Assembly (NCBI GenBank): GCA_037953745.1
Contig: JBAKBP010010416.1
Coordinates: 1-64,000, forward strand
Length of the DNA: 64,000 nt
Source: Lithodes maja
Taxonomy: Eukaryota > Arthropoda > Malacostraca > Decapoda > Lithodidae
Direction of reading: 5' to 3'
The first letter of the stretch is position 1. Each line of letters opens with the position of its first letter. The translations under genes and the position numbers were made by a program. This document shows, piece by piece, positions 21,482 to 30,884 of the stretch. The notes under the pieces were generated by a model. The model was not told where the DNA came from. It saw nothing but the letters and a program-made list of their open reading frames with translations, and did no database searches.

Positions 21482-21737
21482 TTATGTCACTGCTGCTTCT
21501 TCTCGGATGGCGTTTTTTGATCCATGGCTGCGGACTGCTTCGTGTAGGAGACGACCCATGCGTGCTGAACCCACAGGGTTTAGATGAGTGCCATCCTTGC
21601 GGAACAGAGTAGGCTGGTTGTAGAAGTTGTCCCAGAGGTTGATGAATTCAACTTCTTCCCTCAGACACAAATGTTTTAGTCGGCTATTTGTGCTGAAGGC
21701 CTTGTCGTAGAATTTGTCAGGTGCGTCGATCTTGGGG
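21482..21737 (-). pseudogene. CR1-like ORF1 esterase (SGNH hydrolase) C-terminus
   Basis: Minus-strand residues read FYDKAFSTNSRLKHLC ... FINLWDNFYNQPTLF ... DGTHLNPVGSARMGRLL. The DGTHLN motif is the D-x-x-H active-site block of the esterase domain found in CR1 ORF1. It is cut off upstream by the GA minisatellite at 21738. The long minus open frame continuing through the minisatellite is an artefact. Confidence 0.75.
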
Positions 21738-22350
21738 AAGAGAGAGAGAGAGAGAGAGAGAGAAGGGGTGTATGGGAGATGTAAGAGGTGAAGAGACGGA
21801 TAAATGGACTGAGAAGAAAGATGCGATAGGGAGAAGTGAGAGCGAGAGAGAAGGGGTGTATGGGAGATATAAGAGGTGAAGAGACGGATAAATGGACTGA
21901 GAAGAAAGATGAGAGAGAGAGAGAGAGAAGGGGTGTATGGGGGATGTAAGAGGTGAAGAGATGGATAAATGGACTGAGAAGAAAGATGAGAGAGAGAGAA
22001 GGGGTGTATGGGAGATGTAAGAGGTGAAGAGACGGATAAATGGACTGAGAAGAAAGATGCGATAGGGAGAGAGAGAGAGAGAGAGAAGGGGTGTATGGGA
22101 GATGTAAGAGGTGAAGAGACGGATAAATGGACTGAGAAGAAAGATGCGAGAGAGAGAGAGAAGGGATGTATGGGAGATGTAAGAGGTGAGGAGACGGATA
22201 AATGGACTGAGAAGACAGATGGGATAGGGAGAGAGAGAGAGAGAGAGAGAGTATGGGAGATGTAAGAGGTAAAGAGACGGATAAATGGACTGAAAAGAAA
22301 GATGCGAGAGAGAGAGAGAGAGAGAGAGGGGGTGTATGGGAGATGTAAGA
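21738..22350. repeat. ~75-85-bp minisatellite with (GA)n spacers
   Basis: The unit GGGGTGTATGGGAGATGTAAG AGGTGAAGAGACGGATAAAT GGACTGAGAAGAAAGATG plus a variable GA run is repeated about eight times. Both strands stay open over hundreds of codons because the unit lacks stops. Confidence 0.92.
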
Positions 22351-22579
22351 GGTGTATTGTGAAAAACCTGTTATCCTCCGGCAAATTGTGGGGTTGAGTG
22401 AGTGAAAGGGGGGGACAGTGAATGAAGGAGGATACATGTTTTTCATAATACGTGTTGCTAGCCCCAAACGCGCGAGCAACTGTGGCTTTCAACCATCCGA
22501 CACATCCCCTTTTATTTATGTGCATCACACATGTTACATACAAATAAAGTTTGTTTTGTTTTACCCTACTGTGGAAAGA

Positions 22580-23576
22580 CTACGGATACACCACTCCTGC
22601 CCGGGCCTCACACAGTGGCATGACCCAGTCCAGTCGAACTGAGCTCATGACGCTGGTGGCATTGCCCCGGAGGATAGCCATCCCTAGTCTTTGCTTGAGC
22701 CAGAGGGTTTCCCGGGGTTCTCCTGAAACTTCTCTGATTTTACGGCCTATTTCATTCACCATCTTAAGGGTGGTAGGGCCGAAGACTCCTGAAGTTTCGA
22801 ATGCCAGGGGCTCGAACTGGTGATTTCTGGCGATGGCTTGATATTTTTCTCGCTTTTTATTTTCTGCTATCCGGGCGGCTTCACCTGCTTCGTCGGCGTT
22901 TCTGGCGATGTTGGTTGTGGAGAAAGTGTCAACATATGTGGCATCCCACACGAGGCACCGGCCATTCTTGTAAGGGAAAGTGGTCATCCCATCTGGCCGT
23001 TTGCCGTCTTCTCTGTGAAGTCCATGTGGTTCGAGGATTGATGCACGGTTAGCACTCTGCAGGGCCCGTTTTATGACATCATTTAGTGCAGAGTGTCTTG
23101 GCAGGCGGCCTGCGTTGTAATTACATGACAAGGCATGGTGACCTTGAACATCCATCCCCCCACCACACTTGCAAGTGTGTGGGTGACAAACTGCCTCACC
23201 CACTCTGAGCGCGATGGCAATCCGGAGCGCTTCAGCATCCAAGTGAGTTCCAAGAGGTGGGATGGGGATGGCGTGTAACCACAAGCCACTCTCCGAACGG
23301 GCGGCTGCCTGGAGGCGTGCTTTTGCAACCTGGTCTGCATTGGTTAGGAGATTTTCTTGAGTTTTCTTCGCCGAGATGGTATCCCACGCTTTCTGCTTGC
23401 TCCTGGAGGTACCCTGAGGCTCCTCCTCTACTCCTGTACTTCCCTTCCAGGTGTTAATCGCTGCTGTTACGTCCCCATTAAGTGTCATTCCGGGTTGAGA
23501 AGAAAGGATGGACACTACAAGGTCGTTGGTCGCGATGAGGGAAGAGATAAAGGCTGGGGAGGCAATATCCGAGGCT
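22580..23576 (-). pseudogene. C-terminal part of a LINE polyprotein with restriction-like endonuclease
   Basis: A 311-aa minus-strand frame (22580-23515), open for some codons further upstream until a MITE at 23577. It holds a zinc-binding CHPHTCKCGGG...HHALSC block and then RLPRHSALNDVIKRAL. After that come RPDGMTTFP and RCLVWDATYVDTF, which fit a PD-(D/E)XK nuclease fold, and EPLAFETSGVFGP. The same arrangement (zinc motif then nuclease after the RT) is known from early-branching non-LTR elements with restriction-like endonucleases. The RT itself is missing, so this is a 5'-truncated insertion. The clade is not resolved. The frame is intact, so it is fairly young. Confidence 0.6.
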
Positions 23577-23787
23577 CTCTTAAATTACAGGCTCGTTATC
23601 GCTCGCCAGGATAAAATCGACACCTAAATGGCACGAAAGGTCTTAAAATTGACAGAATGGGGTGGAAATATCTTAAAAAACACCAAACTAATGGGGCAAA
23701 CGTCTTAAAATCTCAAAAGCAATGGAGCTAGAGATGAGGGAGAAAGGGGTCAAGAAAAAAGTCCCTCAAGTGGAGATCTCCCCTTAA
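23577..23787 (-). mobile_element. Family A MITE, copy 5, half element
   Basis: Runs from the TTAAATTACAGGCTCG block to a terminal GAGATCTCCCCTTAA (TTAA at 23784-23787). The other half is missing. Confidence 0.85.
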
Positions 23788-23814
23788 TACGACTGCTTTA
23801 CTTTGGTTGTGGAT

Positions 23815-24240
23815 ATTGTTTATATTATTACATTTTGGACTCATGATTATACGCCATTTTGGACTCATCATTTTGGACTCATCATTTTGGACTCATCATG
23901 TTGGACTCATCATGTTGGACTCATCATTATACGCCATTTTGGACTCATCATTTTGGGCTCATCATTTTGGACTCATCATTTTGGACTCATCATTTTGGAC
24001 TCATCATTTTGGGCTCGTCATTTTGGACTCATCATTTTGGGCTCATCATTTTGGTCTCACCATTTTGGACTCATCATTTTGGACTCATCATTTTGGACTC
24101 ATCATTATGGACTCATCATTATGGACTCATGATTATACGCCATTTTGGACTCATCATTTTGGTCTCATCATTTTGGGCTCATCATTTTGGACTTATCATT
24201 ATGGACTCATCATTTTGGACTCCTCATTATACGCCATTTC
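23815..24240. repeat. 14-bp minisatellite (TCATTTTGGACTCA)
   Basis: About 28 units with variants GGGCTCA, GGTCTCA and TTATGG. ATTATACGCC insertions recur several times, marking a higher-order organisation. Three plus-strand frames are open only because 14 bp has no stop in any phase. Confidence 0.93.
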
Positions 24241-24254
24241 AAATCTTTGTTTTA

Positions 24255-24350
24255 TTTTTATGTGAATGAGGGAGACAAAAGGCAAAACTGCCTGTGCCAA
24301 TGGCCTCCCCTTGAGTTGAAAGAGTGATAAACTCATGGAATGTTCGAGAC
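24255..24350 (-). mobile_element. Jockey-type LINE 3' end fragment
   Basis: GAGGGAGACAAAAGGCAAAACTGCCTG ... GAGTTGAAAGAGTGA, the inverted 3' UTR of the 14795-17245 family. Confidence 0.65.
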
Positions 24351-24374
24351 AATATGCCTAGACACACGGATTTT

Positions 24375-24570
24375 GAAGCAATTGAAGTCAATTTTAAGAC
24401 GTTTCGTACCATTTAGATGTCGATTTTTCCTGGCGAGCGATAGCGAGCCTGTAATTTAGAAGTATCCGGCCTGCGGCAGGGATATTTATATATCGATAAC
24501 TGTGCAAATATATATCTTGGGGATGTTTTTTATAAGCTTGATGGAGGAGAGTCTAGGGAGGAAACTTAAG
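24375..24570 (+). mobile_element. Family A MITE, copy 6, 3' half
   Basis: From TTTTAAGACGTTTCG through GCGAGCGATAGCGAGCC to TCTAGGGAGGAAACTTAA, followed by an A24 run at about 24580-24603. Confidence 0.8.
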
Positions 24571-24573
24571 TAC

Positions 24574-24604
<31 letters not shown>

Positions 24605-24703
24605 TCCTTAATTTATGTAAAGCCCTAAAGTAAATTATAAAATACATAAATACATCAAGTTATACATAAATACATCATATGCAAACGATGTCAATAATAC
24701 AAC

Positions 24704-25130
24704 GGCTAACCCCTTTTGTACCGGCGACGTCTGTTTAAGGGGAGATAGCGACTTGAGGGATTTTTTTTTCTGGACCCCTTTCTCCCTCATGTTTAGCCCC
24801 ATTGCTTTTGATATTATAAAACGTTTGCCCCATTAGTTTAGCGATTTTAAGAACTTTCACCCCATATTAAGACCTTTCGTGCCATTCAGGTGTCGATTTT
24901 ATCCTGGCGAGCGATAGCGAGCCTGTAATTTAAGAGGAACCGGCCTTTGGCCGGGAAATTTTTCTACCGAAAAATGTACAAATTTATCTTGAAAGGGGGT
25001 CAAGGGGGTGATATTTTTAGATTGCTGGAGGAGTAGGAAACAAAGTAAAAACCTGCCCTTAACTTTCTTCTACCTATGTTTAGACGATATTGTGCAGCTT
25101 ACGAAGGATCTGTGGTAGTAAAAAGGGTTA
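24704..25130 (+). mobile_element. Family B MITE (copy 1) split by a family A insertion
   Basis: Family B has TIRs near TAACCCYTTCTGTACCGGCG and internal inverted blocks ACGATTTTATGCAGCTTAGG and AGGATCTGTGGTAGT. Here its left end (24704-24734) is separated by copy A7 from its continuation (25063-25130). Confidence 0.7.
24735..25062 (+). mobile_element. Family A MITE, copy 7, complete
   Basis: TTAA at 24735-24738 and 25059-25062. All family A blocks are present. It is inserted within a family B MITE. Confidence 0.88.
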
Positions 25131-25274
25131 AGTGAGAGAGTTCCAAGGCTGATTAAAACTAAAATTTAAAGATAACGAGATAATGCCAGAATTAAAATCT
25201 AAAGAAAACGGGAAAATGTAAAACTGAACTCTAAAGAAAACGGGGTGATGTTAACCAGGGCGCTAGTGTCCCGC

Positions 25275-25297
25275 AAGATTTTTTTTTTTTTTTTTTT
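25275..25297. repeat. Poly-T run
   Basis: More than 20 T in a row. It is followed by (TC)n at 25354-25382 and (GA)n at 25442-25482. Confidence 0.9.
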
Positions 25298-25349
25298 CGT
25301 AAGTTTTCTCCATTAATTCTCGAAGGGTGACGAAGTTTGGAGGTGAGTT

Positions 25350-25353
<4 letters not shown>

Positions 25354-25385
<32 letters not shown>

Positions 25386-25439
25386 CTCTTAATCTTGCAT
25401 GTCTCAATCACAACGTTTATGAGAGGCGCCTGGGAAGCT

Positions 25440-25482
<43 letters not shown>
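25354..25482. repeat. (TC)n and (GA)n microsatellites in inverted arrangement
   Basis: (TC)14 at 25354-25382 and (GA)20 at 25442-25482, separated by 60 bp. They can pair with one another. Confidence 0.85.
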
Positions 25483-25484
<2 letters not shown>

Positions 25485-25489
25485 TATTA

Positions 25490-26325
25490 TTTTCATTACA
25501 CACAGACAATATACTACAGAGGCTCATATAATATACTACAGAGGCTCATACAATATACTACAGAGGCTCATATCATATACTACAGAGGCTCATATAATAT
25601 ACTACAGAGGCTCATATAATATACTACAGAGGCTCATATAATATACTACAGAGGCTCATATAATATACTACAGAGGCTCATATAATATACTACAGAGGCT
25701 CATATAATATACTACAGAGGCTCATATAATATACTACAGAGGCTCATATAATATACTACAGAGGCTCATATAATATACTACAGAGGCTCATATAATATAC
25801 TACAGAGGCTCATATAATATACTACAGAGGCTCATATAATATACTACAGAGGCTCATATAATATACTACAGAGGCTCATATAATATACTACAGAGGCTCA
25901 TACAATATACTACAGAGGCTCATATAATATACTACAGAGGCTCATATAATATACTACAGAGGCTCATATAATATACTACAGAGGCTCATATAATATACTA
26001 CAGAGGCTCATACAATATACTACAGAGGCTCATATAATATACTACAGAGGCTCATATAATATACTACAGAGGCTCATATAATATACTACAGAGGCTCATA
26101 TAATATACTACAGAGGCTCATATAATATACTACAGAGGCTCATATAATATACTACAGAGGCTCATATAATATACTACAGAGGCTCATATAATATACTACA
26201 GAGGCTCATATAATATACTACAGAGGCTCCTATAATATACTACAGAGGCTCCTATAATATACTACAGAGGCTCATATAATATACTACAGAGGCTCATATA
26301 ATATACTACAGAGGCTCATATAATA
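25490..26325. repeat. 22-bp minisatellite (AATATACTACAGAGGCTCAT+AT)
   Basis: About 37 highly homogeneous units. Rare variants are CATACAAT, CATATCAT and two adjacent CTCCTATAAT units near 26228-26250. Confidence 0.95.
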
Positions 26326-26339
26326 GGCCCTTGTATTCG

Positions 26340-26440
26340 GCCTCTCGATTAAATAGTTGACACAGATACACTGGCCACACAGACCGTACGATCCAAACGA
26401 GGTGGTCAGGACTATAGTGGGACTCAAAGATGGAGTTATA
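26340..26440. repeat. Dispersed repeat E, copy 1
   Basis: AGATACACTGGCCACACAG ... ACGATCCAAACGAGGTGGTCAGGACTA recurs at about 31495-31560. Its identity is unknown. Confidence 0.6.
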
Positions 26441-26449
26441 ACTTGTCCA

Positions 26450-26685
26450 TATCCCAATGTAGGTTATATTTTGAAGCTCTGACGCGTTGTTTGCATTTTA
26501 TTTTGGCTATCATTAGACGATTTTATGCAGCTTAGGAAGGATCTGTGGGTATTAAAAGGGTTAATACTATCTCAATCAACCCTTTGACTTCCATATAATG
26601 TTCCTAATCTGAATAAAATCGTCTAATAGTAGCAAACAAAAACAAAACAGAAACGCGTATTGGAGCTTGAAAGGGTTAAATGTAT
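26450..26685. mobile_element. Family B-like inverted-repeat MITE (copy 2)
   Basis: The left half (TTGGCTATCATTAGACGATT, TATGCAGCTTAGGAAGG, AAAGGGTTAAT) is mirrored by the right half (AACCCTTTGACTTCC, TTCCTAATCTGAATAAAATC, GTCTAATAGTAGC). Together they form an imperfect foldback of about 230 bp. Confidence 0.75.
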
Positions 26686-26907
26686 ATAGACTAATATCAG
26701 TCCTTAAAAATATAACAGAAAGGGAACTGATCAACTTGAATACACTTGACTTGTTCAGAAAACACCATACAATAACCATTATCTGTGTATGTATGTTTTG
26801 CTAGTATATTAATTATGCATAATCAATATAATCCATCGGTAAAGTAACTCGGCTAATATATATATATATATTTATGGAAGTAAAATCACCAATATGTGTG
26901 ATCAAAT

Positions 26908-27070
26908 TATGTAGTAAAACTCGCTAGGAAAATTGAAACAATGGAACACCAAGCTTTCGTCTATTCTCTCAAGACATCTTCAGGCATCATTACACTGAAG
27001 ATGTCTTGAGAGAATAGACGAAAGCTTGGTGTTCCATTGTTTCAATTTTCCTAGCGAGTTTTACTACATA
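26908..27070. repeat. Perfect 76-bp inverted repeat with 11-nt loop
   Basis: The arms 26908-26983 and 26995-27070 are exact reverse complements with no mismatch, separated by GCATCATTACA. The arms contain CTGAAGA then GTCT...AGAC then GAAA, which resembles a hammerhead-ribozyme core. (TA)n tracts lie just outside. A transcript of either strand would make a long perfect hairpin. No protein is encoded. Confidence 0.95.
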
Positions 27071-27114
27071 TATATATATATTTATCAAACTACCAATTTA
27101 TCAACTACGATAAA

Positions 27115-27710
27115 TAAAACCATCTATTCCCAAACAGTCTATTCTCAGTTAGCTAATCTCAAACAGTCTATTCTCAGTTAGCTAATCTCAAACAGTCTAT
27201 TCTCAGTTAGCTAATCCCAAACAGTCTATTCTCAGTTAGCTAATCTCAAACAGTCTATTCTCAGTTAGCTAATCCCAAACAGTCTATTCTCAGTTAGCTA
27301 ATCTCAAACAGTCTATTCTCAGTTAGCTAATCCCAAACAGTCTATTCTCAGTTAGCTAATCCCAAACAGTCTATTCTCAGTTAGCTAATCCCAAACAGTC
27401 TATTCTCAGTTAGCTAATCTCAAACAGTCTATTCTCAGTTAGCTAATCTCAAACAGTCTATTCTCAGTTAGCTATTCCCAAACAGTCTATTCTCTCAGTT
27501 AGCTAATCTCAAACAGTCTATTCTCAGTTAGCTAATCTCAAACAGTCTATTCTCAGTTAGCTATTCCCAAACAGTCTATTCTCTCAGTTAGCTAATCCCA
27601 AACAGTCTATTCTCAGTTAGCTAATCTCAAACAGCCTATTCTCAGTTAGCTAATCTCAAACAGTCTATTCTCTCAGTTAGCTAATCTCCAACTGGTCAGT
27701 TTTCCAGACA
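27115..27710. repeat. 29-bp minisatellite
   Basis: About 20 units of CAGTCTATTCTCAGTTAGC plus TAATCTCAAA, with TCTCAAA/TCCCAAA variants and a TCTCTC expansion in three units. The last unit has extra CTCCAACTG-type sequence. Confidence 0.94.
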
Positions 27711-27733
27711 TCTATTCCCCCCCGAAGATTCAT

Positions 27734-28055
27734 TTAAGGGGAGATTTCCACTTGGAGGATTTTTTTCTGAACCTCTTTCTCCCTCATGTTTAGCCCCATT
27801 GCTTGTGAGATTTAAAGACTCTTGCCCCATTAGTTTGGCGATTTTAAGAACCCTCGCCCCATTTCTGTCAATTTTAAGACCATTCGTGCCATTTAGGTGT
27901 CGATTTTTTCCTGGCGAGCGATAGCGAGCCTGTAATTTAAGGGGAAGGACATTTTTCTACCGAAAAATGTACACATTTATCTTGAAAGGGGGTCAAGGGG
28001 GAGTAATTTTAAGCTTGATGGAGGTCTAGGGAATCAACTAAAAACCTCTCCTTCA
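27734..28055 (+). mobile_element. Family A MITE, copy 8
   Basis: TTAA at 27734-27737. The right end is ACCTCTCCTTCA, a decayed CTCCCCTTAA. Confidence 0.87.
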
Positions 28056-28140
28056 CCGGCTTCTTCCTTAGCTGGATAAAATCGCTTAATAGTGGCCAAC
28101 ATGTCATGAAAAGTACGGCACCGGTACTGCACGAGTTAAC
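28056..28140 (+). mobile_element. Family B MITE, half copy next to A8
   Basis: TCTTCCTTAGCTGGATAAAATC, GCTTAATAGTGGCC and a terminal GGCACCGGTACTGCACGAGTTAA match the right half of family B. Confidence 0.65.
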
Positions 28141-28282
28141 TGTACCACATAAGAGCCGCTGAATATTCAGAACCTGCTGTACATCCTTCCAAAATGGACA
28201 ATACTCGTCTAATATTACCAAGAACCAAAACAGTAGATCATTTATAAGTTAAACAGACGCACTAAACGGATTCGGCGACCGT

Positions 28283-28609
28283 TTAAGGGGAGGTATTTAG
28301 TTTGTTCCCTAGACCTCCATCAAGCTTAAAATTACACCCCGTTGAGTCCTTTTCAAGATAAATTTGTACATTTTTCGGTAGAAAAATGTCCCGGCCGAAG
28401 GCCGGTTCCTCTTAAATTACAGGCTCGCTATCGCTCGCCAGGATAAAATCGACACCTGAATTGCACGAAAGGTCTTAATATGGGGTGAAAGTTCTTAAAA
28501 TCGCTAAACTAATGGGGCAAACGTTTTATAATATCAAAAGCAATGGGGCTAAACATGAGGGAGAAAGGGGTCAAGAAAAAATATCCCTCAAGTGGAAATC
28601 TCCCCTTAA
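28283..28609 (-). mobile_element. Family A MITE, copy 9, complete
   Basis: TTAA at 28283-28286 and 28606-28609. The flanking motif TAAACGGATTCRGCGACCGTTTAA is found both before the element (28256) and 40 bp after it (28650). Confidence 0.88.
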
Positions 28610-28860
28610 TCAAATCGTTAACCAGAATACAGACATAGTAAACGGATTCAGCGACCGTTTAATAAGTGCCTAAAACTACCCGCACCTGCCACAATCCAGC
28701 CACCATAATTTAGGTCCCCGAGAGCGGCCGCCTTCATACCACAGCCACATAAACGCGAATACATTGGGGTTTAATGGGCCTTCTCAGCGGATATATACGT
28801 TCATTAGGCCCAAAACCGACTTACTTTCCGTGCCATTATAGACCTTAAAATGAACCTTCG
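28610..28860. other. Unassigned spacer
   Basis: No ORF or clear repeat except the short AAACGG...CCGTTT block. It is slightly GC-richer, with CGAGAGCGGCCGCC at about 28718. Confidence 0.4.
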
Positions 28861-28879
28861 GGTGAAGAGATGGTGGGAA

Positions 28880-29338
28880 AATAGAACAGTTGGAGCTTAG
28901 ATGGCTGAGAATAGATTGTTAGAAAATAGAGCAGTTGGAGCTTAGATGGCTGAGAATAGATTGTTAGAAAATAGAGCAGTTGGAGCTTCGATGGCTGAAA
29001 ATAGATTGTTAGAAAATAGAGCAGTTGGAGCTTAGATGGCTGAGAATAGATTGTTAGAAAATAGAGCAGTTGGAGCTTAGATGGCTGAGAATAGATTGTT
29101 AGAAAATAGAGCAGTTGGAGCTTAGATGGCTGAGAATAGATTGTTAGAAAATAGAGCAGTTGGAGCTTAGATGGCTGAGCATAGATTGTTAGAAAATAGA
29201 GCAGTTGGAGCTTAGATGGCTGAGAATAGATTGTTAGAAAATAGAGCAGTTGGAGCTTAGATGGCGGAGAATAGATTGTTAGAAAATAGAGCAGTTGGAG
29301 CTTAGATGGCTGAGAATAGATTGTTAGAAAATAGAGTC
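28880..29338. repeat. 45-bp minisatellite
   Basis: Ten units of TTAGAAAATAGAGCAGTTGG plus AGCTTAGATGGCTGAGAATAG plus ATTG. It is open on the minus strand as a 15-aa repeat because 45 is a multiple of three. The unit is related to the 29-bp array at 27115-27710 on the opposite strand. Confidence 0.95.
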
Positions 29339-29675
29339 TTAAGGGGAGGTTTCCACTTGAGAGATTTTTATGTCGAACTTCCCTCTCCCTCATGTTTAGC
29401 CCCATTGCTTTTGAGATTTTAACACGTTTGACCCATTAGTTTGGCGATTTTAATAACTTTCGCCCCATTTCTGTCAATTTTAAGACCTTTCGTGCCATTA
29501 AGGTGTCGATATTTTCCTGGCGAGCGATAGCGAGCCTGTAATTTAAGATCAACCGGCCTTTGGCCGGGACATTTTTCTACCGAAAAATTTACAAATTTAT
29601 CTTGAAAGGGGGTCTAGGGGGTGTAATTTTAAGCTTGATGAAAACGTAGGGAACAAACTAAATACCTCCCCTTAA
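29339..29675 (+). mobile_element. Family A MITE, copy 10, complete
   Basis: TTAA at 29339-29342 and 29672-29675. It abuts the 45-bp array directly. Confidence 0.88.
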
Positions 29676-30177
29676 TAGAATCGTTCAGTTTAGAGTTTAT
29701 TTAACACCTTACGAGCGGCCTATGCGGTTTATTTATATGTACCGCCCAGCGGGGTGTTTTTAGCCAAAATAGGGCTGTTTACGTGATCATTTTCATGCCT
29801 AAATAAGACCCAGAACGTAAAACAAGTATCTATCCCTGAAAGGGCATAAACAGAGCTTTCGAATGACACCATAACGATCCTTTTATGATGGCTAGTTTTC
29901 TTGCAATAACCGTGCAACGCGAGTGCAAAAAGCATGTAATTAGGCAATTTCCCCATACAATTCCGTATATAGCGAGTGAGAGAGGGAGGGAGGAGGTGGG
30001 ATTCGTGTCAGTAGGTTCGCCGCGGTGGTCTGGAGCAGTCATACGCTCGCTACTCTCCTGCCACCACTTGTCTCTCTCTCTCAGCCACATTACGTGCTGA
30101 AATTGCCACACGATATATGTTGAGCGCCGCCACATAGTCCAGCTTTATTTAACTCGACTTATGTTGCGCGCCGCTAA
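29676..30177. other. Unassigned spacer
   Basis: A short GA-rich piece at about 29976-30000 and a TC tract at about 30070. Small overlapping ORFs have no recognisable domain. Confidence 0.4.
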
Positions 30178-30531
30178 TTAAGGGTTAAGGTGGTATTTTC
30201 ACTTCATGTTTTTGTTTCTGAACCCCATTATCCTGCGTTCATATTTAGCCTCATTAGTTTTTGAGACTTTGAGACGTTCGCCCGAAAGGTTTGACGAATG
30301 TAAGACCTTAATTTCTCCCCATTTATGTCCATATTAAGATTTGTCGTGCCATTTAGGTGTGACTTTTGTTTTCCTGGCGAGGGATAGCGAGCCTGCAAAT
30401 TGTAAGTAACTGGCCTTCGGTAAAGAAATTTTTTCTATTACAAAAATGTACAAATTTATATCGAAAGGGGTCATTGGGAGTATTTATTTAAACTTGATGG
30501 AGGTCTAGGGAGCAAACTAAAAACCTCCCTT
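30178..30531 (+). mobile_element. Family A MITE, copy 11, diverged
   Basis: Internal blocks are present (ATTTAGCCTCATTAG, CGTGCCATTTAGGTGT, GGGATAGCGAGCCTGC, CTTGATGGAGGTCTAGGG) but with many changes, and the right TTAA is lost (ACCTCCCTTGG). Confidence 0.8.
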
Positions 30532-30884
30532 GGTGGACCTTCAAGGATTTTCTCAAACAGCTTCAAGTTCGGGGGTTTTGAGGACAAGAAATATATGTCT
30601 CGGCACCAAGTACGTTTTGATCAATAATTGGTATCAGTAATGTCTAAAACTTGATTTATTCGTTTGGAGTATGATATACAAACATGATCCTACACTTATC
30701 CACCCTATTCAACATCTGACAGACATTAATACAGCACAGAACGAGCTATAAGCTTCCTTATAGCCTGAAACTCGCAACTGGTCAATTGGGAGACCAGAGT
30801 TCAATCCCCCGTTCAGGCATGAATTCTTATCTTATACGCTGGTAGCTGGTACCATTTACCTTGAGCAAGTAAATGGGTAATAGC
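30532..30884. other. Spacer holding a tRNA-like SINE head
   Basis: Apart from the tRNA-like segment at 30763-30818, no feature is recognised. Confidence 0.4.
30763..30818 (+). repeat. tRNA-like element (degenerate SINE head)
   Basis: GCCTGAA and TTCAGGC can form a 7-bp acceptor-like stem. Inside are a perfect CTGGTC/GACCAG stem and a B-box-like GAGTTCAATCCCC. It is too short (56 nt) for a tRNA gene and lacks a D arm. Confidence 0.4.

Larger units (their letters stand above)
17949..21737 (-). mobile_element. Chimeric LINE: CR1-like 5' half joined to RTE-like 3' half
   Basis: From 18028 to about 20335 the sequence is nearly identical to the RTE element at 39781-42085. From about 20336 to 21737 it matches the CR1-like element at 44842-48220. 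The join lies at AACTGC|TTTGCGTCG (plus strand). The RTE 3' UTR and tetranucleotide tail are kept, as expected if the 3' end primed reverse transcription and the polymerase then switched template to CR1-like RNA. Confidence 0.85.

Noticed and set aside
21482..22543. 353-aa minus-strand Ser/Leu-rich ORF
   Set aside because: Mostly a (TC)n-containing minisatellite; only its last ~85 codons are real (CR1 ORF1 remnant).
23803..24269. Three overlapping plus-strand ORFs with FWTHHFGLIILDSS repeats
   Set aside because: 14-bp tandem repeat without stops in any phase.
27115..27710. CRISPR array
   Set aside because: Units are head-to-tail with no unique spacers, and all other evidence is eukaryotic; the same applies to the 22-, 39-, 45- and 52-bp arrays.
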